Origin: Vibrio sp. DW001
Lineage (GTDB): Bacteria; Pseudomonadota; Gammaproteobacteria; Enterobacterales; Vibrionaceae
Assembly: GCF_029016285.1 (NCBI RefSeq)
Contig: NZ_CP091975.1
Coordinates: forward strand, 1,302,001 to 1,366,000
Direction of reading: 5' to 3'
Length of the DNA stretch: 64,000 nucleotides
Shown here: positions 46,710 to 56,190 of the stretch, piece by piece
Position numbering within the stretch: position 1 is the first letter of the stretch
Layout: each line of letters begins with the position of its first letter
Translations under genes and position numbers: made by a program
Notes under the pieces: generated by a model
What the model was told of the DNA's origin: nothing
The model's input: only the letters and a program-made list of their open reading frames with translations
Databases searched by the model: none

Positions 46710-48136
46710 ATACTAAGTTAATCACTAGCGTAGGGATTGATGTTGGTACCACCACAACTCAAGTCATATTCTCGCGATTAACATTGGTTAACCGTGCACC
46801 AGCATCGCAAGTGCCTGTCTACGAATTCATCGATAGGAAAGTAATCTATCAAAGTCCCGTCATATTTACGCCAATCAACTTTGATGGCGTGATTGACAAT
46901 GAAAAAATCAAACAGTTTATAGAAGAACAAATATCCCTTGCAGGCATCACGCATGATGATATTGAGAGCGGCGCGATTATTATCACGGGTGAAACCGCGA
47001 AAGCGAAAAATGCACGTTCTTCTCTTCTCCATCTTTCACAGGAAATGGGTGACTTTGTTGTTGCTACTGCGGGTCCGCATTTAGAGTCCATTATTGCTGG
47101 TCGGGGTAGTGGTGCTCAACAGGTGTCCGAATCGAATCATCGTCGTGTTATGAACATTGATATCGGTGGTGGCACCGCCAATTTTGTTGTTTTTGATTGT
47201 GGTCGAGTAGTTGATACCGCCTGTATCAATATAGGTGGCAGGCTCATTCAGCTTGGAGAACAGGGACAAGTGACCTATCTATCCGAAGCTGGAGCCATGT
47301 TGGTAAAAGAGGTCTTTGGGGAGCAGATCAGTCCCAATGCATTAACGAAAGACCATATTAAACGTATTAGTAACAAAATGGCCGATATATTGTTCGGGTT
47401 GATAAGAGGGGAGAACACCCAGATTACTGCTCGATTATTACAAACGGCAGAGCTCAAGCAGCTTGATGATATTGATTCCATTTATATCAGTGGTGGTGTG
47501 GGTAAGTGCTTGTTTGAAGAACGAGTTGCACCCATTAACGATCTGACATTTGGTGACATGGGTCCGATGCTCGCTCGATCAATGCTAAGACACACTGAAT
47601 TTGAAAGGTTGCCATTTATAGAACCAAAACAGACAGTGAGAGCAACAGTTATTGGTGCTGGTGCTCATTCACTTTCTCTTTCTGGTTCAACTATATGGTT
47701 AGAATTAGAGAGCTTACCAATAAAGAACGTTCCAGTTATCCATCCAACAATTGATTGGAACGACCCAGATTTTGATGTTAGCAAGGAAATTTGTATCTGT
47801 GCTGAACGGATGGATATTGCCCTTGCTACGGACCAATATGCTATTGCACTAGATAGTAGCATGCCGACTAAATACCGCGCGGTGCTCCAAGCTGTCAAAG
47901 GACTCGAGCAGTTTTATCGTTTACATGGTAATCACAACGATTCAGCACTAATAATTTCTCATAATGATATAGGCAAAGCACTCGGAATGGAGTTACAACC
48001 GTTGCTTTTACCTCAACCGCTTGCGGTTATTGATGAAGTTGCTACCCGAGAAGGGGACTACATCGATATTGGTAAAAGTTATTTTGGAGGGGAGATTGTT
48101 CCTCTCACGGTGAAATCTCTCGCGTTTCCGTCATAA
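46706..48136 (+). CDS. eutA: EutA, reactivating factor of ethanolamine ammonia-lyase
   Basis: A 476-residue ASKHA protein that exchanges inactivated cobalamin on EutBC for fresh adenosylcobalamin using ATP. The phosphate loop is SVGIDVGTTTTQVIF near residues 10-22, the second MNIDIGGGTANFVVFD, and the adenosine region YISGGVGKCLF. The length matches E. coli EutA (467). It overlaps eutG by 4 bases and precedes eutB by 11 bases, so the three are co-translated. Confidence 0.95.
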   Translation: MNTKLITSVGIDVGTTTTQVIFSRLTLVNRAPASQVPVYEFIDRKVIYQSPVIFTPINFDGVIDNEKIKQFIEEQISLAGITHDDIESGAIIITGETAKAKNARSSLLHLSQEMGDFVVATAGPHLESIIAGRGSGAQQVSESNHRRVMNIDIGGGTANFVVFDCGRVVDTACINIGGRLIQLGEQGQVTYLSEAGAMLVKEVFGEQISPNALTKDHIKRISNKMADILFGLIRGENTQITARLLQTAELKQLDDIDSIYISGGVGKCLFEERVAPINDLTFGDMGPMLARSMLRHTEFERLPFIEPKQTVRATVIGAGAHSLSLSGSTIWLELESLPIKNVPVIHPTIDWNDPDFDVSKEICICAERMDIALATDQYAIALDSSMPTKYRAVLQAVKGLEQFYRLHGNHNDSALIISHNDIGKALGMELQPLLLPQPLAVIDEVATREGDYIDIGKSYFGGEIVPLTVKSLAFPS

Positions 48137-48147
48137 AGGAGTGGCTA

Positions 48148-49515
48148 ATGATTTTGAAAACTCGTCTGTTTGGTCAGACATATCAATTCTCAGACGTGAA
48201 AGAAGTGATGGCGAAAGCGTCCGATCTTCGCTCAGGAGATGTACTCGCTGGTATTGCAGCGTCTAGCTCTCAAGAGAGGGTTGCTGCGAAACAGGTGTTG
48301 TCTGAATTGACACTTAGAGACTTGCGTGAAAACCCTGCAGTTCCATATGAACTCGATGTGATCACGAGGATAAATCAGGACAGCTTGAATCGAGCTGTTT
48401 ATGAAAAAATCCAGAGCTGGACCGTAAGCGAACTACGAGAGTATGTGCTTTCTAATACGCCGAGCAGAGAAGAATTCCAGAGGCTCAGCAAAGGGCTAAC
48501 GGCTGAGATGGTTTCTGCAACGGCAAAGCTTTGTTCGAATGCCGACCTAATGTTTGGCGCGAAAAAATTACCAGTTGTAACTAAGGCGAATAGTACCGTA
48601 GGTATTCCCGGCCACTTTAGCTGTCGATTACAACCCAATGATACACGCGACAATATAAATTCAATTTTGGCGCAAACCTACGAAGGTCTTACGTATGGAT
48701 GTGGCGACGCAGTAATCGGTATTAATCCTGTAACCGACAGTGTCGAAAATACCACTCAAATGCTTAACGCAATTCAAGATGTCATTAATAAATTTGAGAT
48801 CCCAACACAGCCTTGTGTGTTGGCACATATCACTACTCAAATGGAAGCGGTTCGTAAAGGTGCGCCAGGAGGTCTTTTATTCCAGAGTATTTCCGGTTCT
48901 GAAAAAGGGTTGTCTGAGTTTGGCGTTTCTGTTGCGATGTTGGATGAAGCCTATGAAATAGGCAAACAGTATTGTCATTTAGCTGGCGACAATATGATGT
49001 ATTTTGAAACAGGGCAAGGTTCTGCGTTATCTGCTGATGCTCACTATGGCGCAGACCAAATGACAATGGAAGCGCGTTGTTATGGGCTGGCTCGCCGTTA
49101 TAAGCCGCACCTAGTTAATACTGTGGTTGGATTTATTGGCCCTGAATATCTCTATAATCACCAACAGATTATCCGTGCAGGCTTAGAAGACCACTTTATG
49201 GGCAAACTATCTGGCCTGCCTATGGGTTGTGATGCCTGTTATACAAACCATGCCGATACCGATCAGAACTCAAATGAGAACTTAGTAACGTTGTTAGCGG
49301 CATCAGGTATCAACTTTGTTATCGGTATGCCTATGGGGGACGACATTATGCTGAACTATCAGACAAATGCCTTTCACGATACTGCGACGGTTCGTCAATT
49401 ATTAGGGCTAAGACCTGCTCCAGAATTTGAAAAATGGATGGAGAAAATGGGGCTGCTAGAAAACGGGCTATTAACTGCAAAAGCTGGTGACCCTTCAATT
49501 TTCTTTAATCGATAA
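48148..49515 (+). CDS. eutB: Ethanolamine ammonia-lyase large subunit
   Basis: The catalytic subunit of the adenosylcobalamin-dependent enzyme that converts ethanolamine to acetaldehyde and ammonia. The 455-residue protein (E. coli 453) shows IPGHFSCRLQPNDTRDN, the region GCGDAVIGINPVTD, SAQGQ-like ETGQGSALSADAHYGAD, and MGCDACYTNHADTDQN. Core residues for substrate binding lie in these motifs. It is followed 12 bases later by eutC. Confidence 0.97.
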   Translation: MILKTRLFGQTYQFSDVKEVMAKASDLRSGDVLAGIAASSSQERVAAKQVLSELTLRDLRENPAVPYELDVITRINQDSLNRAVYEKIQSWTVSELREYVLSNTPSREEFQRLSKGLTAEMVSATAKLCSNADLMFGAKKLPVVTKANSTVGIPGHFSCRLQPNDTRDNINSILAQTYEGLTYGCGDAVIGINPVTDSVENTTQMLNAIQDVINKFEIPTQPCVLAHITTQMEAVRKGAPGGLLFQSISGSEKGLSEFGVSVAMLDEAYEIGKQYCHLAGDNMMYFETGQGSALSADAHYGADQMTMEARCYGLARRYKPHLVNTVVGFIGPEYLYNHQQIIRAGLEDHFMGKLSGLPMGCDACYTNHADTDQNSNENLVTLLAASGINFVIGMPMGDDIMLNYQTNAFHDTATVRQLLGLRPAPEFEKWMEKMGLLENGLLTAKAGDPSIFFNR

Positions 49516-49527
49516 GCGGAGATAACA

Positions 49528-50412
49528 ATGAACGATAAAAATATACAAGATATTGTCTCAGCCGTTTTACAACAGCTTGGAGAAAAGGATGTCTCCGCTT
49601 CAACGGTTAAGAGAGTTGTTAGTGAAGAAATCACACCAGTTGTAAATGATGGCTCACTGCCTGATTTAGGCGACGATGAATTCAAAAACTGGAACGGTGT
49701 GGTTAATGCTCAAGATCCTAAAATAATTGAGGACCTGATCACTCAAACAGGAGCTCGAGTTGGAAATGGTTGTGCGGGACCTCGTCCTAGGACAACGGCA
49801 TTGATGCGTTTCTGGGCCGATCACTCCCGTTCGAAAGACACAGTAATTAAGAACATCAGTGAGCAGTGGTTGAAAGACCATGATTTAGTAGAGGCTAAAA
49901 GCCAGGCTAAAGATAAAGATGAATACCTAACGCGTCCAGATCTGGGTCGAAAACTTTGCCCTGATAGTCGAGATATTATCACTAAAAATTGTGAGCAGTC
50001 ACCACAGGTTCAGGTGGTTCTGTCTGATGGATTGAGTATGGATGCTATCACAAGCAATCTGGATGAAATTCTCCCTCCGTTGATGAATGGCATAAAGAAT
50101 GCTGGGCTTAAAACAAATGCACCATTTTTCCTTAGATACGGTCGTGTAAAAGCTCAGGACGAAATCGGTGAACTACTCAATGCAGAAGTGAATATTCTGT
50201 TAATTGGTGAGAGACCAGGGCTTGGACAGTCGGAATCGTTGAGCTGTTATGCGATCTATAAACCGACTAAAGATACCGTGGAATCTGATCGTACCGTTAT
50301 TTCGAATATTCATAGCGGTGGAACTCCACCGGTGGAAGCGGCTGCCGTAATAGTCGATTTAATTAAAACGATGCTGGAACAAAAAACCAGCGGCATCAAT
50401 TTAAAAAGATAG
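49528..50412 (+). CDS. eutC: Ethanolamine ammonia-lyase small subunit
   Basis: The 294-residue partner of EutB (E. coli 295) that helps hold the cobalamin. A short N-terminal helix, DKNIQDIVSAVLQQLGEK, is the known encapsulation signal, followed by a linker. The core starts WNGVVNAQDPK... with RVGNGCAGPRPRT and YLTRPDLGRKL, then VLSDGLSMDAI and LIGERPGLGQSESLSCY. The end FSGGxPP appears as IHSGGTPPVEAA. Confidence 0.97.
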   Translation: MNDKNIQDIVSAVLQQLGEKDVSASTVKRVVSEEITPVVNDGSLPDLGDDEFKNWNGVVNAQDPKIIEDLITQTGARVGNGCAGPRPRTTALMRFWADHSRSKDTVIKNISEQWLKDHDLVEAKSQAKDKDEYLTRPDLGRKLCPDSRDIITKNCEQSPQVQVVLSDGLSMDAITSNLDEILPPLMNGIKNAGLKTNAPFFLRYGRVKAQDEIGELLNAEVNILLIGERPGLGQSESLSCYAIYKPTKDTVESDRTVISNIHSGGTPPVEAAAVIVDLIKTMLEQKTSGINLKR

Positions 50413-50421
50413 AGGTGAACG

Positions 50422-51078
50422 ATGGCTATTCAAGACAAAATTCCAGCATCTGTATTAGCAACCAGAGTGATTGCATCGGTTGAATCAGAATATGCTAAAG
50501 CACTTAAATTAAAGCCGAATCAAGTCAGTATTGGTTTGATTACTAGTGATTGTGATGATGTTACGTATTGTGCGCTAGATGAAGCAACAAAAGCCGCCAA
50601 CGTAGAAGTCGTATACGCTCGTTCATTCTATGCTGGTGCGGCACACTCATCTGGACCTACATCTGGTGAAGTCATCGGTATCATTGCTGGTGAATGTCCA
50701 GCAGATGTCATTGCAGGTTTAGACCGTTGCAAGGAAGTAATAGAAAACGAGGCAGCGTTCCAGACAGCAAATGAAGCTGGAGATATTGCTTATTTTGCAC
50801 ACTTAGTCACCTCAACAGGCAGTTACCTTTCTGCGGAAGCGGATGTAGAACAAGGTGATGCATTGGCGTATCTAATTGCGCCACCGTTGGAAGCCATGTT
50901 TGCTATTGACGCGGCGCTAAAATCAGCTGATGTTCAATTGAAAAACTTGTTTGAACCACCATCAGAAACAAACTTTGCTGGCGCTCATTTAGTTGGTTCT
51001 CAAGCGGCTTGCCGTGCTGCCTGCGAAGCGTTTGCTGAAGCGGTAATTAGCATTGCTAGCAACCCAATCTCTCACTAA
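50422..51078 (+). CDS. eutL: EutL, trimeric tandem-BMC shell protein
   Basis: A 218-residue shell protein of two BMC folds, nearly the same length as E. coli EutL (219). It begins with [17 protein letters not shown] and carries the EutL-type motifs [21 protein letters not shown] and [12 protein letters not shown]. The second half is [16 protein letters not shown]. EutL trimers have a central pore that opens and closes and can bind ethanolamine. Here it is followed by a PduS-like gene rather than eutK. Confidence 0.95.
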   Translation: MAIQDKIPASVLATRVIASVESEYAKALKLKPNQVSIGLITSDCDDVTYCALDEATKAANVEVVYARSFYAGAAHSSGPTSGEVIGIIAGECPADVIAGLDRCKEVIENEAAFQTANEAGDIAYFAHLVTSTGSYLSAEADVEQGDALAYLIAPPLEAMFAIDAALKSADVQLKNLFEPPSETNFAGAHLVGSQAACRAACEAFAEAVISIASNPISH

Positions 51079-51089
51079 GGCACGTTAAC

Positions 51090-52433
51090 ATGAGCTCATT
51101 TTTAGATAAAGTCAGAGATGCTGGTGTCGTTGGTGCAGGAGGGGCTGGTTTTCCTACTTACGTAAAGCTAGATTGCAAAGTCGATCTGGTTCTTGCGAAC
51201 GGTGCTGAATGCGAACCTTTGCTAAACAAAGATCAAGTCGTTATGCAGATCTGGGCAGATGAAATGCTCGGCGGCATGTTACTCGCGATGAAACAAACAG
51301 GGGCGTCGCAAGCTATTATCGGTATCAAAGACAAGCATCAAGATACTATCGAGATAATTGAAAGCGCAATTCAAAAACTAACAAAACCTGAAGAATTTTC
51401 GGTTTTGCAAATGCGTGACGTCTATCCAGCAGGCGATGAAGTCGAGCTGATTTACGAAGCGACAGGGAAGCGAGTGCCTTCAGGCGGTCTTCCGAAAGAT
51501 ATTGGCGTTTTGGTGCAAAATTCTGAGTCATATATAAATATATTTAGAGCGGCGATAGATCAACCTGTTACACATACGATGCTGACCGTTCATGGTGAGG
51601 TGCAATCGCCTTATACGGCATGGTTGCCTGTCGGTATTTCGGTCTCTGACGCTCTGGACATTGCGGGTGGGACAACCTGTGATGACTTCATTATTATTGA
51701 TGGCGGCCCAATGATGGGTGGGGTGGTCAAGTCTCTTGATCAGCCGATAACACGGCTTTCAAGTGGCTTTATCGTTATTCCTAAATCATCGTCATTGGCG
51801 GTTAAAAAGACGATGCCAGAATCGACGTATCGACGTATTGGTAAAGCGGCTTGTGACCAATGTAGTTTGTGTACTTCGATGTGCCCACGAAACATGTTGG
51901 GGTATCCCATAAAACCTCATTTAGTCATGCGAGCATTACAGACATCAGGTCCTAATAGTGAAACGTATGCCTTATCGGCTCAAGCGTGCAGTGAATGTAA
52001 CCTTTGTTCGATGTGGTCTTGTCCTGAAGGTTTAGACCCGAGGAATATGTGCGTAACCACTAAACGTGATTTACGTGAATCGGGAAGGCTGATGACCCCT
52101 GAACAGTTGCAAGGGCAAACTGTAGAGGTGCACCCAATGCGTGATTATCGAGGTGTTCCTACTAAGCGATTGATTCAGCGTTTGGGCTTAGTGCAATACA
52201 GCAAAACAGAAGCCAAAAATCTAGAAGGTGAATTTGACTTTAAATACGTCAACATTCCACTAAAACAGCATATCGGAGCGCCTGCTCAAGCGTGTGTCAA
52301 AGTGGGTGAAAATGTGACGGTTGGTCAAGTGATTGGTTTGGCATTAGACGATGCTTTGAGCGTCAACATTCATGCAAGCATCGCTGGTAAAGTGACCTCT
52401 GTCACCGAGCAGCATGTCGTGATAACGAAATAG
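51090..52433 (+). CDS. pduS: PduS-like corrin reductase (RnfC-type flavin/Fe-S protein)
   Basis: A 447-residue protein resembling PduS of the propanediol organelle (451 residues), which reduces cob(III)alamin for adenosylation. The N-terminus has the glycine loop DAGVVGAGGAGFPTYVKL for flavin and NADH. The two 4Fe-4S sites are CDQCSLCTSMCP and CSECNLCSMWSCPEG, near residues 256 and 298. The C-terminal part ends with a SLBB/RnfC-like domain. Such a gene is not part of the enterobacterial eut operon. It starts 12 bases after eutL, and pduT-like follows with no gap. It would supply reduced corrin to EutT. Confidence 0.9.
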   Translation: MSSFLDKVRDAGVVGAGGAGFPTYVKLDCKVDLVLANGAECEPLLNKDQVVMQIWADEMLGGMLLAMKQTGASQAIIGIKDKHQDTIEIIESAIQKLTKPEEFSVLQMRDVYPAGDEVELIYEATGKRVPSGGLPKDIGVLVQNSESYINIFRAAIDQPVTHTMLTVHGEVQSPYTAWLPVGISVSDALDIAGGTTCDDFIIIDGGPMMGGVVKSLDQPITRLSSGFIVIPKSSSLAVKKTMPESTYRRIGKAACDQCSLCTSMCPRNMLGYPIKPHLVMRALQTSGPNSETYALSAQACSECNLCSMWSCPEGLDPRNMCVTTKRDLRESGRLMTPEQLQGQTVEVHPMRDYRGVPTKRLIQRLGLVQYSKTEAKNLEGEFDFKYVNIPLKQHIGAPAQACVKVGENVTVGQVIGLALDDALSVNIHASIAGKVTSVTEQHVVITK

Positions 52434-52994
52434 ATGAGTAAAAATATGATTAATGCAATTGGATGTATCGAGCTTAATTCTATCGCACGTGGTTTTTTTG
52501 TTGCTGATGTAATGTTAAAAGCGGCGCAAGTTGAAATAATTTTTAACCGTAGTATCTGTCCGGGAAAATTCATGGTGATGATATGCGGAGATGTTGCTGC
52601 GGTAAACGCATCAGTAGAAGCCGGTATGATCGCAGGTGGTACTGAGATTGTAGATGACCTAATAATTTCAAATGTTCATGAAGATGTATTTCCTGCGATC
52701 TCAGGTACGCGAGTCGTTGAGCGTACAGATGCGCTTGGAATTATCGAGACATTTTCAGTCGCTTCGATAGTTGAAGCTGCAGATGCTGCCGTGAAAGCGG
52801 CAAATGTTGAACTGCTTGAAGTCCATATGGCAATGGCCATTGGAGGCAAGGGATACGTCACTTTAACCGGAGACGTCGCTTCAGTTACTGCTGCAGTAGA
52901 GGCGGGTGCTGAGTGTATTAAACATAAAGGATTGCTCGTGGATAAGGTTGTGATTGCCCAACCACGCAAGGAAATATTGGCTGACAAAGTATAA
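52434..52994 (+). CDS. pduT: PduT-like tandem-BMC shell protein with Fe-S cysteine
   Basis: A 186-residue tandem BMC protein (PduT is 184). The first domain has the pore-loop motif SICPGKFMVMICGD with Cys42, matching the Cys38 region of PduT from Citrobacter that ligates a central 4Fe-4S cluster at the trimer axis. The second domain is [26 protein letters not shown], with the loop AIGGKGYVTLTGD where PduT has a Cys that is Gly here. It starts immediately after the pduS-like stop (TAGATG), so they are coupled. The two would pass electrons across the shell. Confidence 0.92.
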   Translation: MSKNMINAIGCIELNSIARGFFVADVMLKAAQVEIIFNRSICPGKFMVMICGDVAAVNASVEAGMIAGGTEIVDDLIISNVHEDVFPAISGTRVVERTDALGIIETFSVASIVEAADAAVKAANVELLEVHMAMAIGGKGYVTLTGDVASVTAAVEAGAECIKHKGLLVDKVVIAQPRKEILADKV

Positions 52995-53091
52995 AAATAA
53001 GGAGCACTAGCTAGTTAGTAAATAGATAGAAAAATTAAACAGAAAATAAACTAGAACAAACAGTATGTTAACTAAAAAATTATAGGGATGC

Positions 53092-53121
53092 ATCAATCCG
53101 TACCCTACAAGAAGGATTGAT
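53092..53121 (+). repeat. Inverted repeat ahead of the permease gene
   Basis: ATCAATCC and GGATTGAT, 8-bp perfect arms, separated by a 14-base loop, in the 192-base gap between pduT-like and eat. No T-tract follows. It could be an RNA element or a regulator site that adjusts permease expression. No function is claimed. Confidence 0.45.
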
Positions 53122-53186
53122 CCGTCATATCACTTGGTAGTCAGACGATGATTACTGGGTTAAAAATTAAATCATACGGGTGGCTT

Positions 53187-54611
53187 ATGTCTGAAAATAA
53201 AGCAAGTGATTTTGGTTCCTCCGAGTTTATGCATGAACGACAGCTTAAGAAAGGTGTAGCTGGTTGGTTTTTGCTCGCGACGCTAGGGGTATCTTACGTA
53301 ATATCAGGAGACTATGCAGGGTGGAACTTTGGTATCGCTACTGCTGGTTGGGGTGGGATGTTAATCGCATCGGTGTTGATGGGAATAATGTACCTAACAT
53401 TGGTGTTGTCATTGGCAGAAATGTCGGCAGCGATACCAACAGCAGGCGGTGGTTACAGCTTCGCTAGGAAAGTAATGGGGCCGATCGGCGGCTATGCCAC
53501 GGGTTTAGCGGTATTAATAGAGTATGCAATAGCACCTGCTGCCATTGTCATCTTTATTGGTGGTTACCTTGAAGCATTAGTTGGGTGGAACGGACCAACG
53601 GTGTATGCCGTTTTTTATGCAATATTTATTGGTATCCATTTGATTGGTGCTGGTGAAGCACTACGTATAATGCTTGTTATTACAGCATTAGCTGTTGTCG
53701 CAATCATTGCAACTGCATTTGGGTTGATCCCCTATTTTGAAGTGGCTAACCTTTTTGATATACCAGCCAACCCAGCAATAGCAGGCGCAACGACGTTCTT
53801 ACCACAAGGTTGGAATGGCGTTTGGGCTGCATTACCATTTGGTATGTGGTTATTCCTAGCAGTAGAAGGTGTACCTTTGGCTGCGGAAGAAGCAAAAGAT
53901 CCCGCGAAGGATATGCCTAAAGGTATCATCGCGGCAATGATATTCCTATTAATCACGGCCGTTGGGGTAATGTTGTTAGTTCCTGGTGCTGCCGGTGCTA
54001 AAGCTACTGCCGGGTATGCCGCGCCATTAGTCGATGCGTTGCGTGCTGTTCATGGTGAAGATTCCATGTTAGCCAACTTCGTGAACGTGGTTGGTTTGAC
54101 TGGCCTTATTGCGTCATTCTTCTCAATTATTTATGGTTATAGTCGTTTAGTATTCGCACTTTCGAGAGCGGGTTACCTACCAGCGTTCTTATCATTAACA
54201 GGTAAGCGTAAAGTACCAGTTTGGGCATTGATCATTCCAGGGATTGTAGGTTTCTTAGCGTCACTAACTGGTGAAGGTGATCGCATGATCATGATCGCGG
54301 TGTTTGGTGCAACAATCTCTTATGCTCTACAAGCTTATAGCCATATCTTGTTGAGAAAAAATGAACCTGATTTGGAACGTCCTTATAAAACACCAGGTGG
54401 CATCATTACGCCTTGGATCACGATAGTTCTTTCGTTACTAGCTCTATCATCATGTTTTGTATATGACGCAACAGCGGCATTCTGGGCTGTAGGTTTATAT
54501 GTGATTGGTATGGCTTACTACTTTATCTTTAAGCATAAAGAAGTATCTAAGCATACTGCGGAAGAAGAATTTGAAGCAATCTTTAAAGCAGAAGCGGAAC
54601 TGGATGATTAA
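53187..54611 (+). CDS. eat: Ethanolamine permease (APC superfamily, Eat)
   Basis: An inner membrane ethanolamine:H+ type importer of the amino acid-polyamine-organocation family, used in many bacteria instead of EutH. It starts LKKGVAGWFLLATLGVSYVISGDYAGWNFG and contains LSLAEMSAAIPTAGGGYSFARK, both characteristic. About twelve membrane segments are expected. An in-frame ATG at 53148 would add 13 residues but has a poorer start signal. The protein is 474 residues from the ATG at 53187. It is last in the operon and is followed by a terminator. Confidence 0.9.
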   Translation: MSENKASDFGSSEFMHERQLKKGVAGWFLLATLGVSYVISGDYAGWNFGIATAGWGGMLIASVLMGIMYLTLVLSLAEMSAAIPTAGGGYSFARKVMGPIGGYATGLAVLIEYAIAPAAIVIFIGGYLEALVGWNGPTVYAVFYAIFIGIHLIGAGEALRIMLVITALAVVAIIATAFGLIPYFEVANLFDIPANPAIAGATTFLPQGWNGVWAALPFGMWLFLAVEGVPLAAEEAKDPAKDMPKGIIAAMIFLLITAVGVMLLVPGAAGAKATAGYAAPLVDALRAVHGEDSMLANFVNVVGLTGLIASFFSIIYGYSRLVFALSRAGYLPAFLSLTGKRKVPVWALIIPGIVGFLASLTGEGDRMIMIAVFGATISYALQAYSHILLRKNEPDLERPYKTPGGIITPWITIVLSLLALSSCFVYDATAAFWAVGLYVIGMAYYFIFKHKEVSKHTAEEEFEAIFKAEAELDD

Positions 54612-54630
54612 TCTAGTTTTGTAAATACGT

Positions 54631-54660
54631 AAAAAGGAGGTCAATTGACCTCCTTTTTTT
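54631..54660 (+). terminator. Terminator of the eut operon
   Basis: AAAAAGGAGGTCA and TGACCTCCTTTTT form a perfect long stem with a tiny loop and a T-run. On the minus strand it has an A-run, so it can also end the convergent yfbU gene. Confidence 0.92.
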
Positions 54661-54678
54661 ATCGGAATTGTTTACCTA

Positions 54679-55179
54679 TTATGCGTTAAATATCTGAGTA
54701 AACTCAGTAGAAGATAGGTGATATTGACGTGGGCAATTACGCCATGTTGTTAGCATACGGGCATATTTTTCTAACATAGGCATCTGGGCATTAAAGTGGT
54801 GGTCACTCTTTTCAAATTGAGGGTAAAGCCCTTCAGAATCAACGAGGAAACGAACATAATTAACGAGTTGATGTTCACTTGCGATGTCAAAACCCAAGAA
54901 TTGTAGTCTACGTTGGTCAACGTTGTTCCTATCCGCTTCACTTAACATTTTGTTTGACTCTTGCATCGCGTGGTACATCTCCATGATGTTGATCACTTCG
55001 CGACATTCCTCTTCGGTGATCTTACCGAAATGTTTATCCAATTCACGCATTTGTAATTCATAGCCTCTTTCCACAATCGTTTGTAAACGGCTATATTTAG
55101 CTTCATTTTCAGGTCGGAGCTTAGACATAAGATAGTATTGATTTGAAAGGATCAAGCGTTGAGCGTTCGTCATTTCCAT
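54679..55179 (-). CDS. yfbU: YfbU family protein (UPF0304)
   Basis: A 166-residue cytoplasmic protein that begins [25 protein letters not shown], the family hallmark. It has a helical, charged sequence with [22 protein letters not shown] and [17 protein letters not shown]. Function is not known, though the E. coli protein has been linked to toxicity on overexpression. It lies next to the pfl genes, as in other vibrios. It is convergent with the eut operon. Confidence 0.9.
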   Translation of the reverse strand: MEMTNAQRLILSNQYYLMSKLRPENEAKYSRLQTIVERGYELQMRELDKHFGKITEEECREVINIMEMYHAMQESNKMLSEADRNNVDQRRLQFLGFDIASEHQLVNYVRFLVDSEGLYPQFEKSDHHFNAQMPMLEKYARMLTTWRNCPRQYHLSSTEFTQIFNA

Positions 55180-55233
55180 TGTGAGACCTCGAAGTAATTA
55201 TTATCTGTTTGTTGTTAATTTATAATCAAAGTA

Positions 55234-55974
55234 TTAATATTTTACGTTGTCGACATACTGTTCGAGTATACCCACCATTTTATCCATGGTTTCTTTACTT
55301 GGTGGATTGACCCCTTCTAGAGGGTAATCATAGCCGAGTGCTTCCCATTTATGAGCGCCCAATTTGTGATACGGCAGCAGCTCAACTTTTTCGATGTTAT
55401 CCATATCTTTAATGAACGCACCTAGTAGATGTGCCGACTCTTCATCATCGGTATATCCAGGTACGATGACATATCGAATCCATGTTGTTTTACCTATTTT
55501 GTGTAGGTACCGTGCAAAGTCCAGAGTGCGCCTATTTGATACACCAATAAAGTCATGATGAATTTCATCCTTCATATGCTTGATATCAAGCATGACCAAA
55601 TCGGATGCCTCTAATACTTCATCGACTACATCGGTATGTTTCCGAATATAACCGTTGGTATCAAGGCACGTATGCATCCCTTCCTTTTGGGCTGCCCGGA
55701 AAAAATCACGAACAAATTCTGGTTGAAGCATCGCCTCGCCACCGGAACAGGTAATTCCGCCGCCGGATGCTTTCATGAAGTGTCGGTACGACTTAGCTTC
55801 GTTGATTATTTCATCTACGGTAACTTCTTTACCACCATGTGTATCCCACGTATCGCGGTTATGGCAATACATACAACGCATTAAGCAACCTTGTAGAAAT
55901 ACGATAAAACGAATACCAGGTCCGTCTACGGTACCGCAAGATTCGAATGAATGGATACGACCAGATGTTGACAT
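55234..55974 (-). CDS. pflA: Pyruvate formate-lyase activating enzyme
   Basis: A 246-residue radical SAM enzyme (E. coli 246) that generates the glycyl radical on PflB. The 4Fe-4S motif is Cys30-x3-Cys34-x2-Cys37 in [11 protein letters not shown]. The SAM-binding GGE is seen in [14 protein letters not shown]. The C-terminal [18 protein letters not shown] is conserved. It is not next to pflB: a chemoreceptor pseudogene and an LpxR-like gene separate them. Confidence 0.97.
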   Translation of the reverse strand: MSTSGRIHSFESCGTVDGPGIRFIVFLQGCLMRCMYCHNRDTWDTHGGKEVTVDEIINEAKSYRHFMKASGGGITCSGGEAMLQPEFVRDFFRAAQKEGMHTCLDTNGYIRKHTDVVDEVLEASDLVMLDIKHMKDEIHHDFIGVSNRRTLDFARYLHKIGKTTWIRYVIVPGYTDDEESAHLLGAFIKDMDNIEKVELLPYHKLGAHKWEALGYDYPLEGVNPPSKETMDKMVGILEQYVDNVKY

Positions 55975-56190
55975 AGGTTCTTCTCAGAGAGTTTTTCTTA
56001 TCTGTTATTTTATTACATTTAGGTTCCATAACCTAGTCTAACTTTCTGCTAATACGTATGTTCTTTGATTAATGAAATGCTTTGATGGTGGTTTTTTTCA
56101 TTCGAGTTATCATTGTTACGATATTGTTAATATTTATCGTAGGGCGCATTTTGGTTGCGTTATTATTACTGGTGTGGCTAAGGAAAATAC

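Noticed and set aside
46778..47091. Minus-strand open frames inside eutA and other eut genes
   Set aside because: They are shadows of well-conserved genes on the plus strand.
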